A DNA stretch of 64,000 nucleotides. Origin: SbD1 sp039679945. GTDB taxonomy: Bacteria > Desulfobacterota > Syntrophobacteria > Syntrophobacterales > Syntrophobacteraceae. The notes beneath the pieces were generated by a model. The model saw only the letters and a program-made list of their open reading frames with translations, ran no database searches and was not told the origin of the DNA. The position numbers and the translations under genes were made by a program. Positions 36,314 to 47,500 of this stretch are shown here, one piece after another (position 1 is the stretch's first letter; every line of letters begins with the position of its first letter). The stretch lies in NCBI GenBank assembly GCA_039679945.1, contig JBDKTY010000063.1:29994-93993 (forward strand), read 5' to 3'.

Positions 36314-38838
36314 TATCAAAGCACACACAGCATAAGACTGGACTGATACCGGAGGGCGGTTCGCTGCGCGCCAACCTGCTGAAGCTGGCGTTCTTGCCGC
36401 TGCTGGTCGTCTTCCCGGTCGTCCTGCTGGTCCTGGCCGTGATCGGCGGCAACCGCTACGACGCCAGGGTCGAAGCCATGGTACGCGGTGAACTCGCCAT
36501 AGCCCGTACCAGCCTGGATCATCAGCGCATTGAACTGGAGAACTTCATCCGGAACCAGGTACAGAGAGAGAGCCTGCATAGGCTGCTGGCGGATGACAAT
36601 TCTTCTCGACAACTTGACCGCATGCTGGCCCCCCGGGCTGTCGGGGTTCATCTCGATTTTCTGATCATCGCGGACGATCAAGGCAAGGTCATTGCATCGA
36701 ACACCGGCCTCATTCCCGGCAGCGTCCTCCCGAACAGTTACATCCTGAAACAGGCGCTAACAGGGATCCTGACCTCCGGGTTCGAGGCGTTCGAGCAGGG
36801 GCAACTGGCACTGATTTCCCCACGGCTTGCGGCAAAAGAGATGGAAGGTATGGACAACGATACCCATTCCTCGGCCGTAACGGGGCGAGGGCTGTTACTG
36901 TCGGCGGCAATGCCCTTACCACTCAGCACCAGCTACCCCAATGCCGTTCTTTACGGCGGTATCGTCCTCAACACCGCCGCCACCCTGATCGACCGGATCC
37001 GCGATGTGGTCTTTCCCCTCACCCCCGAGTCAGAACAGATCATGGGGAACGTTACCCTTTTCCTCGACGATATGAGAGTCGTTACCTGCCTGGAGGCGCC
37101 CGACGGACGTTCCGCGATCGGCACCCATGCTCCACCCGAGGTCACAGCGGAGGTGCTGGGGCGGGGGAGGGAATCCGTACTGCCCGAAAAGTTGTTTGAT
37201 GTCTCCTATATCGATGCCTACGCCCCGATTACCGGGGCCGATGGGACACGGATCGGGATGATCGCTGCCGGTATCCCGCTGGCCCCGTATCAGACCGAGA
37301 AATGGCTGCTCATCGGAAGCGTAACGGCGCTCCTGATGCTCAGCATGCTCGGAATAGCCGTGTTTTTTCAGCGAGGGACCAGAAACCTTGTGTCCCGCCT
37401 GGGAAATACCGTGGTTGCCATGAAAGCGGTACAGGAAGGGCGGCGGGATGTGCGGGTCGAACTGGACGATGAATGGGATGAGATCACTAAACTGAAGACC
37501 AATTTCAATGAACTGCTGGATGCGCTGGAAACCGGCGAGGAAGAACTCTACGAAACCACCGCCGAGATGGAACTCCTGATCGGATCCATCCCCTCTATTC
37601 TGATCGAACTCTCCAGCGACAATCATTTCATCCGGTGGAATTCAGCGGCGGAGAGATGTTTTGGCGTTTACTCGGAGGTGCTGATCGGCGCGCCCGCGCG
37701 TGAAGGCGTTCTTTCGTGGGACTGGCCCAAGGTATCCGAGGCAATTTCCCGGTGCCGTGATGTCCGGAAATCCGTGCGGCTGGAAGACATCAGTTTCGTC
37801 AGGCCGGATGAAAAGGAAGGTCTCCTCGACCTGACCATAAGTCCTATCATGAGCGAGTCAAACAAACCGAGAGGGTTCCTGATCCTGGGTGAGGACATCA
37901 CGGAGCGCCGGCTCCTGGAAAGAAAGCTGGTGCAGGCCCAGAAACTCGAATCGATCGGCCAACTGGCCGCCGGGATAGCGCACGAAATAAACACCCCTGC
38001 CCAGTACGTAGGCGACAATACACGATTTCTCCGGGATGCTTTCAGCGACTTTGAGCGGCTTCTGGACCACTACAGGACAGTCCCCGCGGAAATCCGGAAC
38101 GGCAGACCGTTGGATGACCTGGTCCGGGAAACCACGGCGGTGGAAGATGAAGCGGACCTGGATTACCTGATGGACGAAATACCGAACGCAATCCGTCAGT
38201 CCATGGAAGGCGTGGCGCGCATCAGCAGGATAGTTGGAGCGATGAAGGAGTTCTCCCACCCCGGGACTACCGAAAAGACGGCCGTCGATATAAACAGAGC
38301 CATTGAAAGCACCATCACCGTGGCGCGCAATGAATGGAAATACCTGGCGGAAATGGTAACGGACCTGGACGGTACCTTGCCTCCTGTCCATTGCCAGCCG
38401 GGGGAAATCAATCAGGTCTTCCTGAACATTATCGTCAATGCGGCGCACGCTATTGGCGAGGCAAACAGGGGCGACGGCTGCAAAAAGGGCACGATCACGG
38501 TTGCGACACGCAATCTGGGGGAATGCGCGGAGATACGCATCTCGGATACCGGTACCGGTATTCCCGAAGGTATCAGGGCCAGGATATTCGACCCGTTTTT
38601 TACCACCAAGGAAGTGGGGAAAGGAACGGGGCAGGGACTGTCCATTGCCCATTCGGTGGTCACCGACAAGCATGGGGGCGATATCAGTTTCGAGACCGAG
38701 ACAGGCAAAGGAACAACCTTCATTATAACTTTGCCGGTCAGAGATTCCAGGTCTCGCAGTTCCGGAGATAAGGCCCATGGCAAAACCCAAACTTGCGCTT
38801 TACCCGCGGATGCCTCACCTCCGGTGACCGGTTCCTAG
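36310..38838 (+). CDS. Cache-HAMP-PAS sensor histidine kinase
   Basis: An 842-residue membrane kinase. Helix 1 (about 25-46) and helix 2 (about 333-355) bracket an extracytoplasmic double-Cache-like domain (LDFLIIADDQGKVIASNTG, DAYAPITGADGTRIGMIAAG). A HAMP segment, a PAS domain (IPSILIELSSDNHFIRWNSAAERCFG) and the HisKA dimer follow, with phospho-acceptor H558 in AAGIAHEINTPAQYV. The ATPase domain has NQVFLNIIVNAAHAI (N box), ISDTGTGIPEG (G1) and GKGTGQGLSIAHSV (G2). It is translationally coupled to the binding lipoprotein upstream, which probably supplies the ligand. No response regulator adjoins it; the lone receiver at 30084 is a candidate. Confidence 0.9.
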   Translation: MISKHTQHKTGLIPEGGSLRANLLKLAFLPLLVVFPVVLLVLAVIGGNRYDARVEAMVRGELAIARTSLDHQRIELENFIRNQVQRESLHRLLADDNSSRQLDRMLAPRAVGVHLDFLIIADDQGKVIASNTGLIPGSVLPNSYILKQALTGILTSGFEAFEQGQLALISPRLAAKEMEGMDNDTHSSAVTGRGLLLSAAMPLPLSTSYPNAVLYGGIVLNTAATLIDRIRDVVFPLTPESEQIMGNVTLFLDDMRVVTCLEAPDGRSAIGTHAPPEVTAEVLGRGRESVLPEKLFDVSYIDAYAPITGADGTRIGMIAAGIPLAPYQTEKWLLIGSVTALLMLSMLGIAVFFQRGTRNLVSRLGNTVVAMKAVQEGRRDVRVELDDEWDEITKLKTNFNELLDALETGEEELYETTAEMELLIGSIPSILIELSSDNHFIRWNSAAERCFGVYSEVLIGAPAREGVLSWDWPKVSEAISRCRDVRKSVRLEDISFVRPDEKEGLLDLTISPIMSESNKPRGFLILGEDITERRLLERKLVQAQKLESIGQLAAGIAHEINTPAQYVGDNTRFLRDAFSDFERLLDHYRTVPAEIRNGRPLDDLVRETTAVEDEADLDYLMDEIPNAIRQSMEGVARISRIVGAMKEFSHPGTTEKTAVDINRAIESTITVARNEWKYLAEMVTDLDGTLPPVHCQPGEINQVFLNIIVNAAHAIGEANRGDGCKKGTITVATRNLGECAEIRISDTGTGIPEGIRARIFDPFFTTKEVGKGTGQGLSIAHSVVTDKHGGDISFETETGKGTTFIITLPVRDSRSRSSGDKAHGKTQTCALPADASPPVTGS

Positions 38839-38844
38839 ACTGTG

Positions 38845-39993
38845 TTATTTCAATAGTTCACGAGCGATAATCATTCGCTGAATCTCGCTGGTCCCTTCAT
38901 AAATGGTCGTTACGCGCACATCCCGGTAGAAGCGCTCGACGGGAAAATCATTCGTGTACCCGTACCCGCCCAGTATCTGGAGGGCATCATAGCACGCCCT
39001 GTTCGCGGCTTCCGTCGCGTAAAGCTTCCCCATGGAGGCTTCCTTGCCGTAGCTGACTCCTTTATCCTTCAGGTACGCCGCTCGCAGCAGAATAAGTCAT
39101 GCCGCGTCTAGCCGGGTAGAGTTGTCGGCGATCATCCACTGAATCGCCTGCCGTGACGCTATAGGCTGGTTGAACTGAATTCTTTCCTTTGCATAACCGG
39201 TTGCGAAGTCCATTGCGGCAAGACCGATGCCGAGGGCCATGGAACCGATGCCGATCCTTCCTCCGGCAAGCTCGGTCACCGCCAGACGATAGCCGCCGTT
39301 AAGGTTTCCCAGCAGGTTTTCCTTTGGGACCCGACAATCCTCGAATACCAGTTCGTTAGTGGATGAGCAGCGCTGGCCCAGTTTCCCTTCATCTTTCCCG
39401 ACGGTAAAACCGGGGAATGAGGGCTCGACCAGGAAAGCGCTGATGCCTTTCCCCTTGGAGGCGCTCTTGTCGGTTACCGCCCACACCACGAAAACTCCGG
39501 CGTACTCGGCGCTCGATATGAAAATCTTGCTCCCGTTGAGAACCCAATGGTCTCCTTTGAGTTCAGCGGACGTGCGCATCGCGGCCGGGTCCGAGCCGGC
39601 GCACGTCTCGGTCAGGCCGAAGCTGCCGGCATAATACTCGCCGCCGCAGATGGCCGGGATGTATTTGCGCTTCTGCTCTTCAGAGCCGACAGCCTGAATG
39701 ACTTCCGCCACCATGTTGTTGACTGAGGCGGTCACAGTCGTGGAAGCGCATGCGCGGCCCAGTTCGGTCATCACCAGGGAAAACGCGACACACCCCGCGC
39801 CGCTGCCTCCATATTCGGGATCAACATTCAGGCCCATAAAACCGAGTTCGGCCAGCTTCTTCAGATTCTCTTTGAGTATCCCGCGGTCTTTCGTCCTGTC
39901 TATTTCGGCGGCGACCGGCTCCAGTTCGCGTTTTGCAAACTTTGCCGCCATCTCCTGTATCATCTTCTGCTCATCGGTCAGTTCAAAATCCAT
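38845..39993 (-). pseudogene. Acyl-CoA dehydrogenase interrupted by an in-frame TGA
   Basis: The frame encodes a full-length acyl-CoA dehydrogenase (382 codons, normal for the family) but carries TGA at codon 299 (39097-39099). Before it: MDFELTDEQKMIQEMAAKFA, GSFGLTETCAGSDPA, and IQWMIADNSTRLDAA. After it, in the same frame: LRAAYLKDKGVSYGKEASMGKLYATEAA, LGGYGYTNDFPVERFYRDVR and the catalytic-base segment TIYEGTSEIQR. The stop falls where the family normally has arginine (DAAR-L), so a single CGA to TGA change explains it. The active-site glutamate lies beyond the stop, so a truncated product would be inactive. It could be a true point-mutation pseudogene, a sequencing error, or read-through. 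It is the last gene of a thiolase/CoA-transferase set. Confidence 0.85.
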
Positions 39994-40244
39994 TTAAGAA
40001 TCCTATGTCTAATTTGGGAGTTCAGGCCTGTTTTTCGACCCGGCCATTCAGTTCGACTCAGGGAAGGTCTATTTTCGGAAAAGCCCCCTTATTCGCGCAT
40101 GGTGAACGGGGCCGATATTTCGAATCAGAAAACCGGTTGCTCAATAAGCAAGGGCGGGCGCCTGGTTCCGCCCGGTCCGCAACGTCCCATGGACCGGGAT
40201 GGCGGTGGGCGATATCCGCTCATGAGTCCTCCTGTTCCGCCGGA

Positions 40245-41420
40245 TTACCGCCTTACTATCATCGCCACGGCCTCGCCGCCTCCGAGACACAGCGATACGA
40301 GACCGGTCTTCCGGCCGGATCGCGCCATCTCATGGAGCATCGTCACGAGCAGCCGGCAGCCGCTGGCCCCTATTGGATGCCCGAGTGAAACGCTGCCTCC
40401 GTTGACGTTAACTTTGGACTGGTCCAGCCCGAGTTCTTTAAGGACAGCGACAGTTGATCCGCTGAACGCCTCGTTGATTTCGAATATTTCAACATCTTCG
40501 ATGCTGATTCCTTCTTTTTTCAAACACTTGGGGATAGCCTTAATCGGGGCGACCAGGACGTACTTCATGTCTATGCCGCTCGATGCCTGGGCTCCAATGG
40601 AGGCCAAAACGGAGCATCCCAACTCGTCCGCCTTCCGTCTGGACATGACCACCACCGCGGCAGCCCCGTCGCTGATTATCGAAGCATTTCCGGCCGTGGT
40701 CACTCCACCCTCCCTGAAAGCGGGGCGCATTTTGGAGAGGGCTTCATATGAGGTTTCACGCGGGCATTCATCGACGCTGAACGCTACCTTCCCTCCCTTG
40801 CGGGAGGGCAATTCGACCGGGATTATTTCGTCCGTGAATCTGCCCGCCTTTATGGAGGCGAGTGTTCTTCCATAGGATTCGAGAGCGTATCTGTCCTGAT
40901 CTTCCCGGGTTACAGCGTATTTTTCGCTGCACAGCTCATTGGATATGCCCATGTGGAAATCGTTTACGACGTCCCACAGGCCATCGTGTACCATGTGGTC
41001 GCGCAGCACGCCGTCGCCCATGCGGTAGCCCCGGCGCGCCTTGTCCAGGTAAAAGGGCGCCATGCTCATGTTTTCCATGCCGCCCGCCACAACTACCTCG
41101 GCATCCCCCGCCTGGACCGCCTGGGCGGCAAGCATTACCGCCTTCAGGCCCGAACCGCAGACCTTGTTAACAGTTATGCATTCCACCTCCCAGGGCATTC
41201 CGGCCTGAATTGCCGCCTGCTTGGCGGGGTTTTGACCGTAGCCGCAGGGAAGCACCATTCCCATAATGGCCTCGTCAACCTGGTCCTTGCCGATTCCCGC
41301 GCGCCTGACGGCTTCCGCGATGACAATCGCGCCCAGCCCGGTGGCCCCGATTCCGCTCAGGGAACCGTTTAAGTTTCCAATCGGTGTGCGAACAGCGCTC
41401 ACGATGACAGCTTCCCGCAT
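40245..41420 (-). CDS. Acetyl-CoA C-acetyltransferase (thiolase)
   Basis: A 391-residue thiolase. Catalytic residues are in place: C88 (NKVCGSGLKA), H348 (LGHPIGASG) and C378 (CLGGGEA). It starts MREAVIVSAVRTPIG like other degradative thiolases and has a good ribosome-binding site (AGGAGAT, 7 bases before ATG 41420); an open frame further upstream is not used. It cleaves or forms acetoacetyl-CoA or a longer 3-ketoacyl-CoA. Its neighbours are an acyl-CoA dehydrogenase (downstream, broken) and a CoA-transferase pair (upstream), so a short beta-oxidation-like route is likely. Confidence 0.92.
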   Translation of the reverse strand: MREAVIVSAVRTPIGNLNGSLSGIGATGLGAIVIAEAVRRAGIGKDQVDEAIMGMVLPCGYGQNPAKQAAIQAGMPWEVECITVNKVCGSGLKAVMLAAQAVQAGDAEVVVAGGMENMSMAPFYLDKARRGYRMGDGVLRDHMVHDGLWDVVNDFHMGISNELCSEKYAVTREDQDRYALESYGRTLASIKAGRFTDEIIPVELPSRKGGKVAFSVDECPRETSYEALSKMRPAFREGGVTTAGNASIISDGAAAVVVMSRRKADELGCSVLASIGAQASSGIDMKYVLVAPIKAIPKCLKKEGISIEDVEIFEINEAFSGSTVAVLKELGLDQSKVNVNGGSVSLGHPIGASGCRLLVTMLHEMARSGRKTGLVSLCLGGGEAVAMIVRR

Positions 41421-41790
41421 TGTGATGATCTCCTGAAATTGGTGGGAGAAAATGTGATTCAGCCTCTTATGCAAGTGGAGACATAGGAATTTTAAGAAAA
41501 AGGAATTTTGAAATGTGTTCCCCGGCGGGATAATCAATCCCTCCGTCATCAAATTCCTGAATTCGCAAAGTCTCTAAAACCTAACCGAACTTCCGCGCTT
41601 ATGGGGCTATCTCATTGATATTCCATGATTGGTTGTCAAAAGTCGTCACTATGGAGTGTGCCTTCCAAATCTTTGCGGCTGATCCGTCAATCTCATGATG
41701 GGCACGCAAGCCGATTGGAATCCGAACGGGCAAAAGCTGTCCGGATTCCAGCCGGTAAATCTCCATGGATGCCGCCGGATCGGCGGAATT

Positions 41791-42708
41791 TTATGCGCAG
41801 ACCTTCGGCCCCGCGTCTATGATTGACTTGATCGCAGGCGGATATTCCTTTTTCTCGGGCAGAAAGATCAGCTCCGGGTCCACGAATTCACGCAGCACAA
41901 AGAGCTGCCGGTAGGTGGGAGCGGGGGTTTCCCCTTTCACCCTTTCCACGTTCAGATCGAAGCCGCAGTTTTCCTGGACCTGCTTGATCGGAACTCCGGG
42001 ATGGTTCGTGGCAAGGTACATGATCCCATTCTCGTCAAATCGGTAAACACCCATATTGGTCACGACAACTTCAGGACCGCAGTCGGCAAAGGGAGTGTTC
42101 TTCCATATCTCCCTTTTGGGCTTCCATTCGCCGGTCTTGTGGTCCCAGCACCACCAGCCCGGCGTTGTGGTATAGTCATTTCTCTCCAGGAACCGCCTTT
42201 TTTCCTGAAGGACGATGTACGCGGTTCTACAGGCCATCGTGCCTATGTCCGAATTCCCGCCGGAACCCGTAAACCTGTGCGAAGGCGCGAAGTAGTCCCC
42301 GATCGAGGTGACGTTTACACCGCCATACTTGTCGATTGCCGCTCCGCCCAGGAAGCCCAGGCTGACGTACCCCCGCTGCAGGTAATATCCGAAGGTATCC
42401 ACCAGCCCGCCAAGCGTGGAGCTCATATTGGCGGCTCTCTGATCGCATACCGACATCGGAACGTGCATCGTTTTGCCGTCGCAGATCCCGGATTCATAGA
42501 TCAGGAGGGCATGTGGAGCATTCAACATGTTGGCGGCCATGATTCCAACCATTGGCAACCCGGTGCCGGCGAAGACAATGTCATCGTCACGGACTTCGTT
42601 CGCCACGGCGATAGCCATCAGTTCAGCGAGCAGGAACTCACTGTTCCTGGCAGGTTCATCCGGAATCAAATCGATCATTTCCATAAGTTCTTCGATGCTT
42701 CGACTCAT
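41791..42708 (-). CDS. CoA-transferase beta subunit (glutaconate CoA-transferase-like)
   Basis: A 305-residue subunit. It has the family segment DIVFAGTGLPMVGIMAANML and the catalytic glutamate E72 in LIYESGICDG. GLVDTFGYYLQRGYVSLGFLGGAAIDKYGGVNVTSIG matches GctB and related acyl-CoA:acid CoA-transferases. It follows the alpha subunit after 14 bases. With its partner it would load CoA on a dicarboxylic or aromatic acid; substrate unknown. About 370 bases without a gene separate it from the thiolase. Confidence 0.87.
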   Translation of the reverse strand: MSRSIEELMEMIDLIPDEPARNSEFLLAELMAIAVANEVRDDDIVFAGTGLPMVGIMAANMLNAPHALLIYESGICDGKTMHVPMSVCDQRAANMSSTLGGLVDTFGYYLQRGYVSLGFLGGAAIDKYGGVNVTSIGDYFAPSHRFTGSGGNSDIGTMACRTAYIVLQEKRRFLERNDYTTTPGWWCWDHKTGEWKPKREIWKNTPFADCGPEVVVTNMGVYRFDENGIMYLATNHPGVPIKQVQENCGFDLNVERVKGETPAPTYRQLFVLREFVDPELIFLPEKKEYPPAIKSIIDAGPKVCA

Positions 42709-42722
42709 GATCTCCCCCCTTC

Positions 42723-43775
42723 CTAGTAGCCGCTTCGCGAGACGGATAAAGGCATTTTCATCCTGGGCGCCGGTTTCTTGCCGCGCATCATCCTGGCGCT
42801 GTACCCCGTTACGCTGTCGGCCCTGAGGTCGAGCAGCTTCTTGGCGCCGAGCTTCTCTATGAAGCCCTCCCAGGATTTAGGGGTGAATACCCATTCGTCG
42901 AGCCACCGTTTGAGGTCTTCCTCTTTCCTCGAGGCGGCATCCATTCCACGCATGAACGGAGCGTCGTAGTCATAATAGAACGGCACGGAACTCGGAAACG
43001 CGCCCCAGGGCTGCTCCACTATGCAGTCAACCACGAAGAACGGAATCTGATTGGCTTCGGGAAGTTTGCGCATTTCGGCTTCGGACACCAGTTCCTCGCA
43101 GACTATGACCACTTTGTCCGCGGCAAACGCTATTTCCTTGTCGATCGTGCCGACTCCCCGCCATCTGGCCGTTCCTTTCTCCCCGGCCTGGGCGACATGG
43201 ATCACCGCCAGATCGGGCCTTGCCGCGGGCAGGAGCACCACTTCCCCTTCGCCGAAGAAGGGGTCTTCCATCTGTATGAATTTCTTCTTCGAGATCTTTG
43301 AATTGCTGCCGTCGCGCAGACCGGCGCGGCCCAGTGAATCATACTTCGGATTATAGAGGTCGGAACCAAGCGGCGCATAGTAAGGAATAAAAGGAATCCC
43401 GATAGCCCCCGCAAGGTATCTCATCGCGATTGCACCATGAGCGTAGTCTTCCAGTACGATCTTGCCCGCCTTGTAGAGCCTCTCGAGATTGATGTCCAGC
43501 TTGCCCGCCATCTCGCCCCAGCCCATCCAGTCCGTTTCGAAGATCTTCATCGCCCCGACAGCGTTTAAAAGCCAGGTACAACAGCTTCCATGACGGTCAA
43601 GAACGTGGATATCCTTGAAGCCCTGCCGCACGATTTCCCACGCGAATGCGACGGGGTTTCTATTGAAACCGGTAAAGCCGCTGAACGCGCATATCTGTCC
43701 ATTACGCATGTATTTCTTGACAGCATCCGGCAGGGACAGAATCTCGGCGTTCTTCTTCTTCCTGAGTTCCCGCAT
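42723..43775 (-). CDS. CoA-transferase alpha subunit (glutaconate CoA-transferase-like)
   Basis: A 350-residue subunit with the GctA-type start LPDAVKKYMRNGQICAFSGFTGFNRNPVAFAWEIVRQGFKDI and later IPFIPYYAPLGSDLY and PDLAVIHVAQAGEKGTARW. AAAGGAGG lies at good spacing before ATG 43775. It forms a heteromeric enzyme with the beta subunit downstream and opens the degradative set that also holds the thiolase and the acyl-CoA dehydrogenase. Confidence 0.87.
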   Translation of the reverse strand: MRELRKKKNAEILSLPDAVKKYMRNGQICAFSGFTGFNRNPVAFAWEIVRQGFKDIHVLDRHGSCCTWLLNAVGAMKIFETDWMGWGEMAGKLDINLERLYKAGKIVLEDYAHGAIAMRYLAGAIGIPFIPYYAPLGSDLYNPKYDSLGRAGLRDGSNSKISKKKFIQMEDPFFGEGEVVLLPAARPDLAVIHVAQAGEKGTARWRGVGTIDKEIAFAADKVVIVCEELVSEAEMRKLPEANQIPFFVVDCIVEQPWGAFPSSVPFYYDYDAPFMRGMDAASRKEEDLKRWLDEWVFTPKSWEGFIEKLGAKKLLDLRADSVTGYSARMMRGKKPAPRMKMPLSVSRSGY

Positions 43776-44524
43776 CGATTACCTCCTTTGATGACTCGCC
43801 AATGTGAATTGTAAAAGAGTAGAGGAATTCATGAGTACTTGGATGAAAACCTCTTCATAGCCACATTCATAAATGGATGGAATTTGTAAACCTGGTGGAA
43901 CGAATCGAGTTGTTGCCTTCGAGCAGAATTGGGACTACTTGATCAGGAAAGATGCGCGAGCCAGAGTAACGGGCGGATGTCGAAGCGCGTTTCACATCCG
44001 TGGTTGACCCAGGGACTTTGAAACGCTTGTGAAGGCGAAGGGATTATGCTTTATTCCGATAAAGATTGCAATAATTAGCGAATAGGCTCGAAGACCAATA
44101 AGACCTCCGCGCTTGCAGCAGGGGGTGCCGCATCACCAAGACTATGTGATTTTCCCGAAGCATACTTCCATGACGGAGATCCTCCGGGACTCTCTAGAAG
44201 GGAAATCCGAATCAGGAACCTTCGCCGGGTTCAGCCGGGGAGGATATCTCTCGCCGCCGTCCCGCTCAGGGCAGCAACCCCGGCATCCCCGCGCGTATGT
44301 ACGGAGGTCTTATCCTCGCGCGTGGAGCAGGGGCAGGGTTTGAGCGTCGGACGGCGTTAAGTGCAAAGCTTCCACAGTTTTCATAATTTCAGCCACCACC
44401 AGGTATTGCGGTTTCCTGACGGCATCCCTTCCGCCGGAATCCATATGGGTGAGGCAGTCTACCCCGTTCTACCCTCCGATGCCCAGGGTGAACGGGACTG
44501 TATCATCTTGAACGTTATTCGGCA
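43776..44524. other. Intergenic region with a MITE fragment
   Basis: About 750 bases between two minus-strand genes. The part next to the large FYVE/protease gene is a decayed MITE end (44461-44526). No gene was recognised in the rest; a promoter for the CoA-transferase genes should lie in the part near 43800-43900. Confidence 0.4.
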
Positions 44525-44526
44525 TC
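44461..44526 (-). repeat. MITE-like element, left end in reverse orientation (copy E)
   Basis: Read on the minus strand it gives TAACGTTCAAGATGATACAG, then CCCGTTCACCCTGGGCATCGGAGGGTAGAACGGG, matching the left half and core of the complete elements. Its outer end meets the TGA stop (44525-44527) of the FYVE/protease gene. Confidence 0.6.
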
Positions 44527-47500
44527 ACACGCCTCCCCTCAGGATTACATAGTCCTCCGCGCGGCGCCGTTCGATCCTGATCGTTCCCAACTTCGGCAGC
44601 TCGCCCTGAGTCTTGGCCATGTGTTCCAGAAGGGCAACCGTCCAAGGGCCGCAGTTGATCTTGTCGTCGGCATGCTGGTAGCCGGCGCGGCTCTCCAGCG
44701 GCTTGGCGGCCCCCGGGAAGACCTCTTTCAATGTCCTGCTCAAATCCGTTGCGATACCGTTGCCGTAGGGGTCCACGTGGATGATTTTGGGTGCATTGTA
44801 ACTCGGGTTCACGAATTTGATATATACCCCGACCCAGTGATTCCCATGGATATTTACCGGCACGACCATCTGTGTGTTGCCCTGTGCAAAGGCTTCGGCT
44901 TTCGCGTCAACCAGGTTCGTCTTGAGAGCCCCGCCGCTGAGATGATGGGCGTCCATGCAGTGGAAGACGTAGGTATTCGTCCGGCCCCTTAGATAGTGCC
45001 CCAGAAGGAAGTTGATGTGGTCGTCCGTGTAGAGTCTGTCCCCCCCATCCTCCTCCGGGATTCCGGGTTTTTTCGTGCCGCTTCCCGTCGGCGGTGGACC
45101 GGTATCCGTGGTTGGCTGGCCCACCGACATGAGCGACTGCTTAGCCGGTCCGGAAGGCTTCACCGATCCCATAAGCGATTGCTGCTTTACCGGCTGCGCT
45201 GGTTTCGTCCGGATGAGCGGCCTCTTCGGGCCGGCGGCAAGCATGGTGGGAACTTTGGCCATGCATTTGCCGCACACGCGTAATTTGCTCGTGCTGAAAG
45301 GAACTGTGCTGGAAGGGCAGCACTTTTCGCAGAAGATCCCGCCGCAGATGCGGCAATGGTGCTTGTTGCTGATATGGAACATACCCGGCTTTATGACGTT
45401 GCCGCAGGCCATGCATGTCGAGGAGTCCTTGTCGTCCACCCAGTATTTTTCGGGAATTATGGGTGTGAGGAGCAAATCCTTGGCAAGTTCGTAATCATTT
45501 CCGTTCTCTCTCAAACATTTTTCACAGGATTTCAGGCACTTGCCCGTTTCCTGCTGCAATTGAATCGAATCGTGGGTATCGACCAGCATCCGGCTGTCGC
45601 GGGCATCGAAAACCTCCGGCGCCTTCTGCTTGCCGCTCTCCAGGGCCACGGGATGAAACTTGCCGCTCTTTTCCTCCTCGGATCTTATGTGGCGGTATTC
45701 ATCGTCGAGCAAATCGTTGAACACTTTCAGAATAGGGCTGTAGTGCTCGGAGATCCCGTCGAAGCCCATTTTGTTCTTCTCGACAATGGCGTGCTTACCC
45801 AGGGTGACGACCACCTGGCCGCGCGAGCCGAGAAAACCCGTTACGAAGGGGATCAGGGCTTCGCCGGTAAGCTGGTATTTCCCGGTGAGTCTCTTTTGCT
45901 CGCAAATGCTCAGCAGTTCACGCGTCAGCGCGGCATTGTGAAATGTTGCCAACTCCCGTCGTATAAGGGTTTTGTCATTCGGCTCGCCGATAGCCATGAA
46001 CATGTGCCAGAGCTCGTTTTTGTGGGCTTCGGCCCATTTGTTCCAGAGCGACTGGCCGGTCATCGAGTCGGGGCGCAGGGTGTAAACCTTCCCGCCCTCC
46101 TCCGGTTGGGTCTGCCTGGTGATGCCCTTGAAGCCGTAGTGAACGTACTGCGGATAGTTGATGGAATTCCGGCCCAGCACTTCGCCAAAGGTGCGCACGA
46201 AATGAAACGACGCGCCCACGTCGATGTATACGAAGGCATAGACCGGGATCTTGCCCGTGAAGTCTTTTCCGTAGTCCACACTGGTTCGTATATATTGCAG
46301 GACGGGCTCTCCCTGCGAGACGTAAAAGCTGGCTTCCAGCGTCTTAACCTTGCCAAGCATATAGTCGGCGGCGTACTTTTTGAGCAGATTCTGCATCCCC
46401 CATTTGGTGACTTCCTTCAGCAGCTTGCCGAAACGGGTCGCGATGTCGCCCGTTCCGGAAATCACCCCCAGGAAGATGTCGAACAACGTCACCCAGACTT
46501 CCGGCGCCGGGAGCGGGCTGAACCGGATGGTGATGATTTCGCCGTCGTTCAGGGTTATCGGGCACCCTTGAGTGTCCGAATCGGTAATCTGCAGAGAGTA
46601 TGATCCGAAACTGAGTTTGCCGCCTCCCTGGCGGGTGGTGTATTCGGCCTCGTATCTTACCGCCTCGCCTTTCCCGTTGTCTTTCATCACGTATATTTTC
46701 GGGTGAGCATCCCTGATGTTGCCGGATGTCTCCAGTCCCACTCCGAGCAGTTCCATCTGGAGCTTGCCCTGACTGAAAAACTCCTTCTGCTCGCTCCGGA
46801 TCACGGGGTAGTCGAGGTATTGCCTGATCTCTTTCCAGACAGTCTGGATCATCTCATTGTCGCTCAGGTATTGCGCGGTCAGTTGGTCCAGTTCCGCCAG
46901 CGCCTTCGGGCTCGGCTTATGGTCCGGTTCCAGGTTGTTCCTGTGCAGGTAGTCGTCGCAAGCCCACGACCTCGCGCAAAAGTGACCCCAACGCGCGGCC
47001 AGCCACGCGGCCCAATGATAGTGATCCTGAAACACAAACCCGCCCTGCCAGCTTGCGATTTCAAGTTCGAGCCCGAAGTGGTAGAATTCCGCGATATCCA
47101 CTCCGGCCGCCGCTTTCAGCGCAAACTGGGCCGTTGTCGCGAAGGTCCGGTCATCAGCCACCGACATCCCCGCATTGTATTCCACCGCCAAGCCGCCCGT
47201 GGCCGTAACGCCCTTCACGTCACCCCCCAGTGAGAGTCCCAGCTTCAAGGACACATTCATGCTGCCCGTGTCGTAGGCCCTGCACTTTTCAATATCGGTC
47301 AGGCCGGAACCCACCATGGGGAGCTTGGTGAGAACATCCATGGCCTTGCCGAGCTTGGATGGAGACTGGATGATATCCCCGTCCCCTCTTACGAACGTTC
47401 CAAGATAGAGGAAGAGCGGGAAAGAATCCTTGTACCAACTGCAGTAGAGATTGAGCGCATGGTCGACCCGGCGGATAGTTTTCAGAAGCTTGAGCTGGTG

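Noticed and set aside
38845..39993. Selenocysteine at the TGA of the acyl-CoA dehydrogenase
   Set aside because: The family has arginine at this position, not cysteine, and I saw no convincing stem-loop right after the codon; a CGA to TGA change is simpler.
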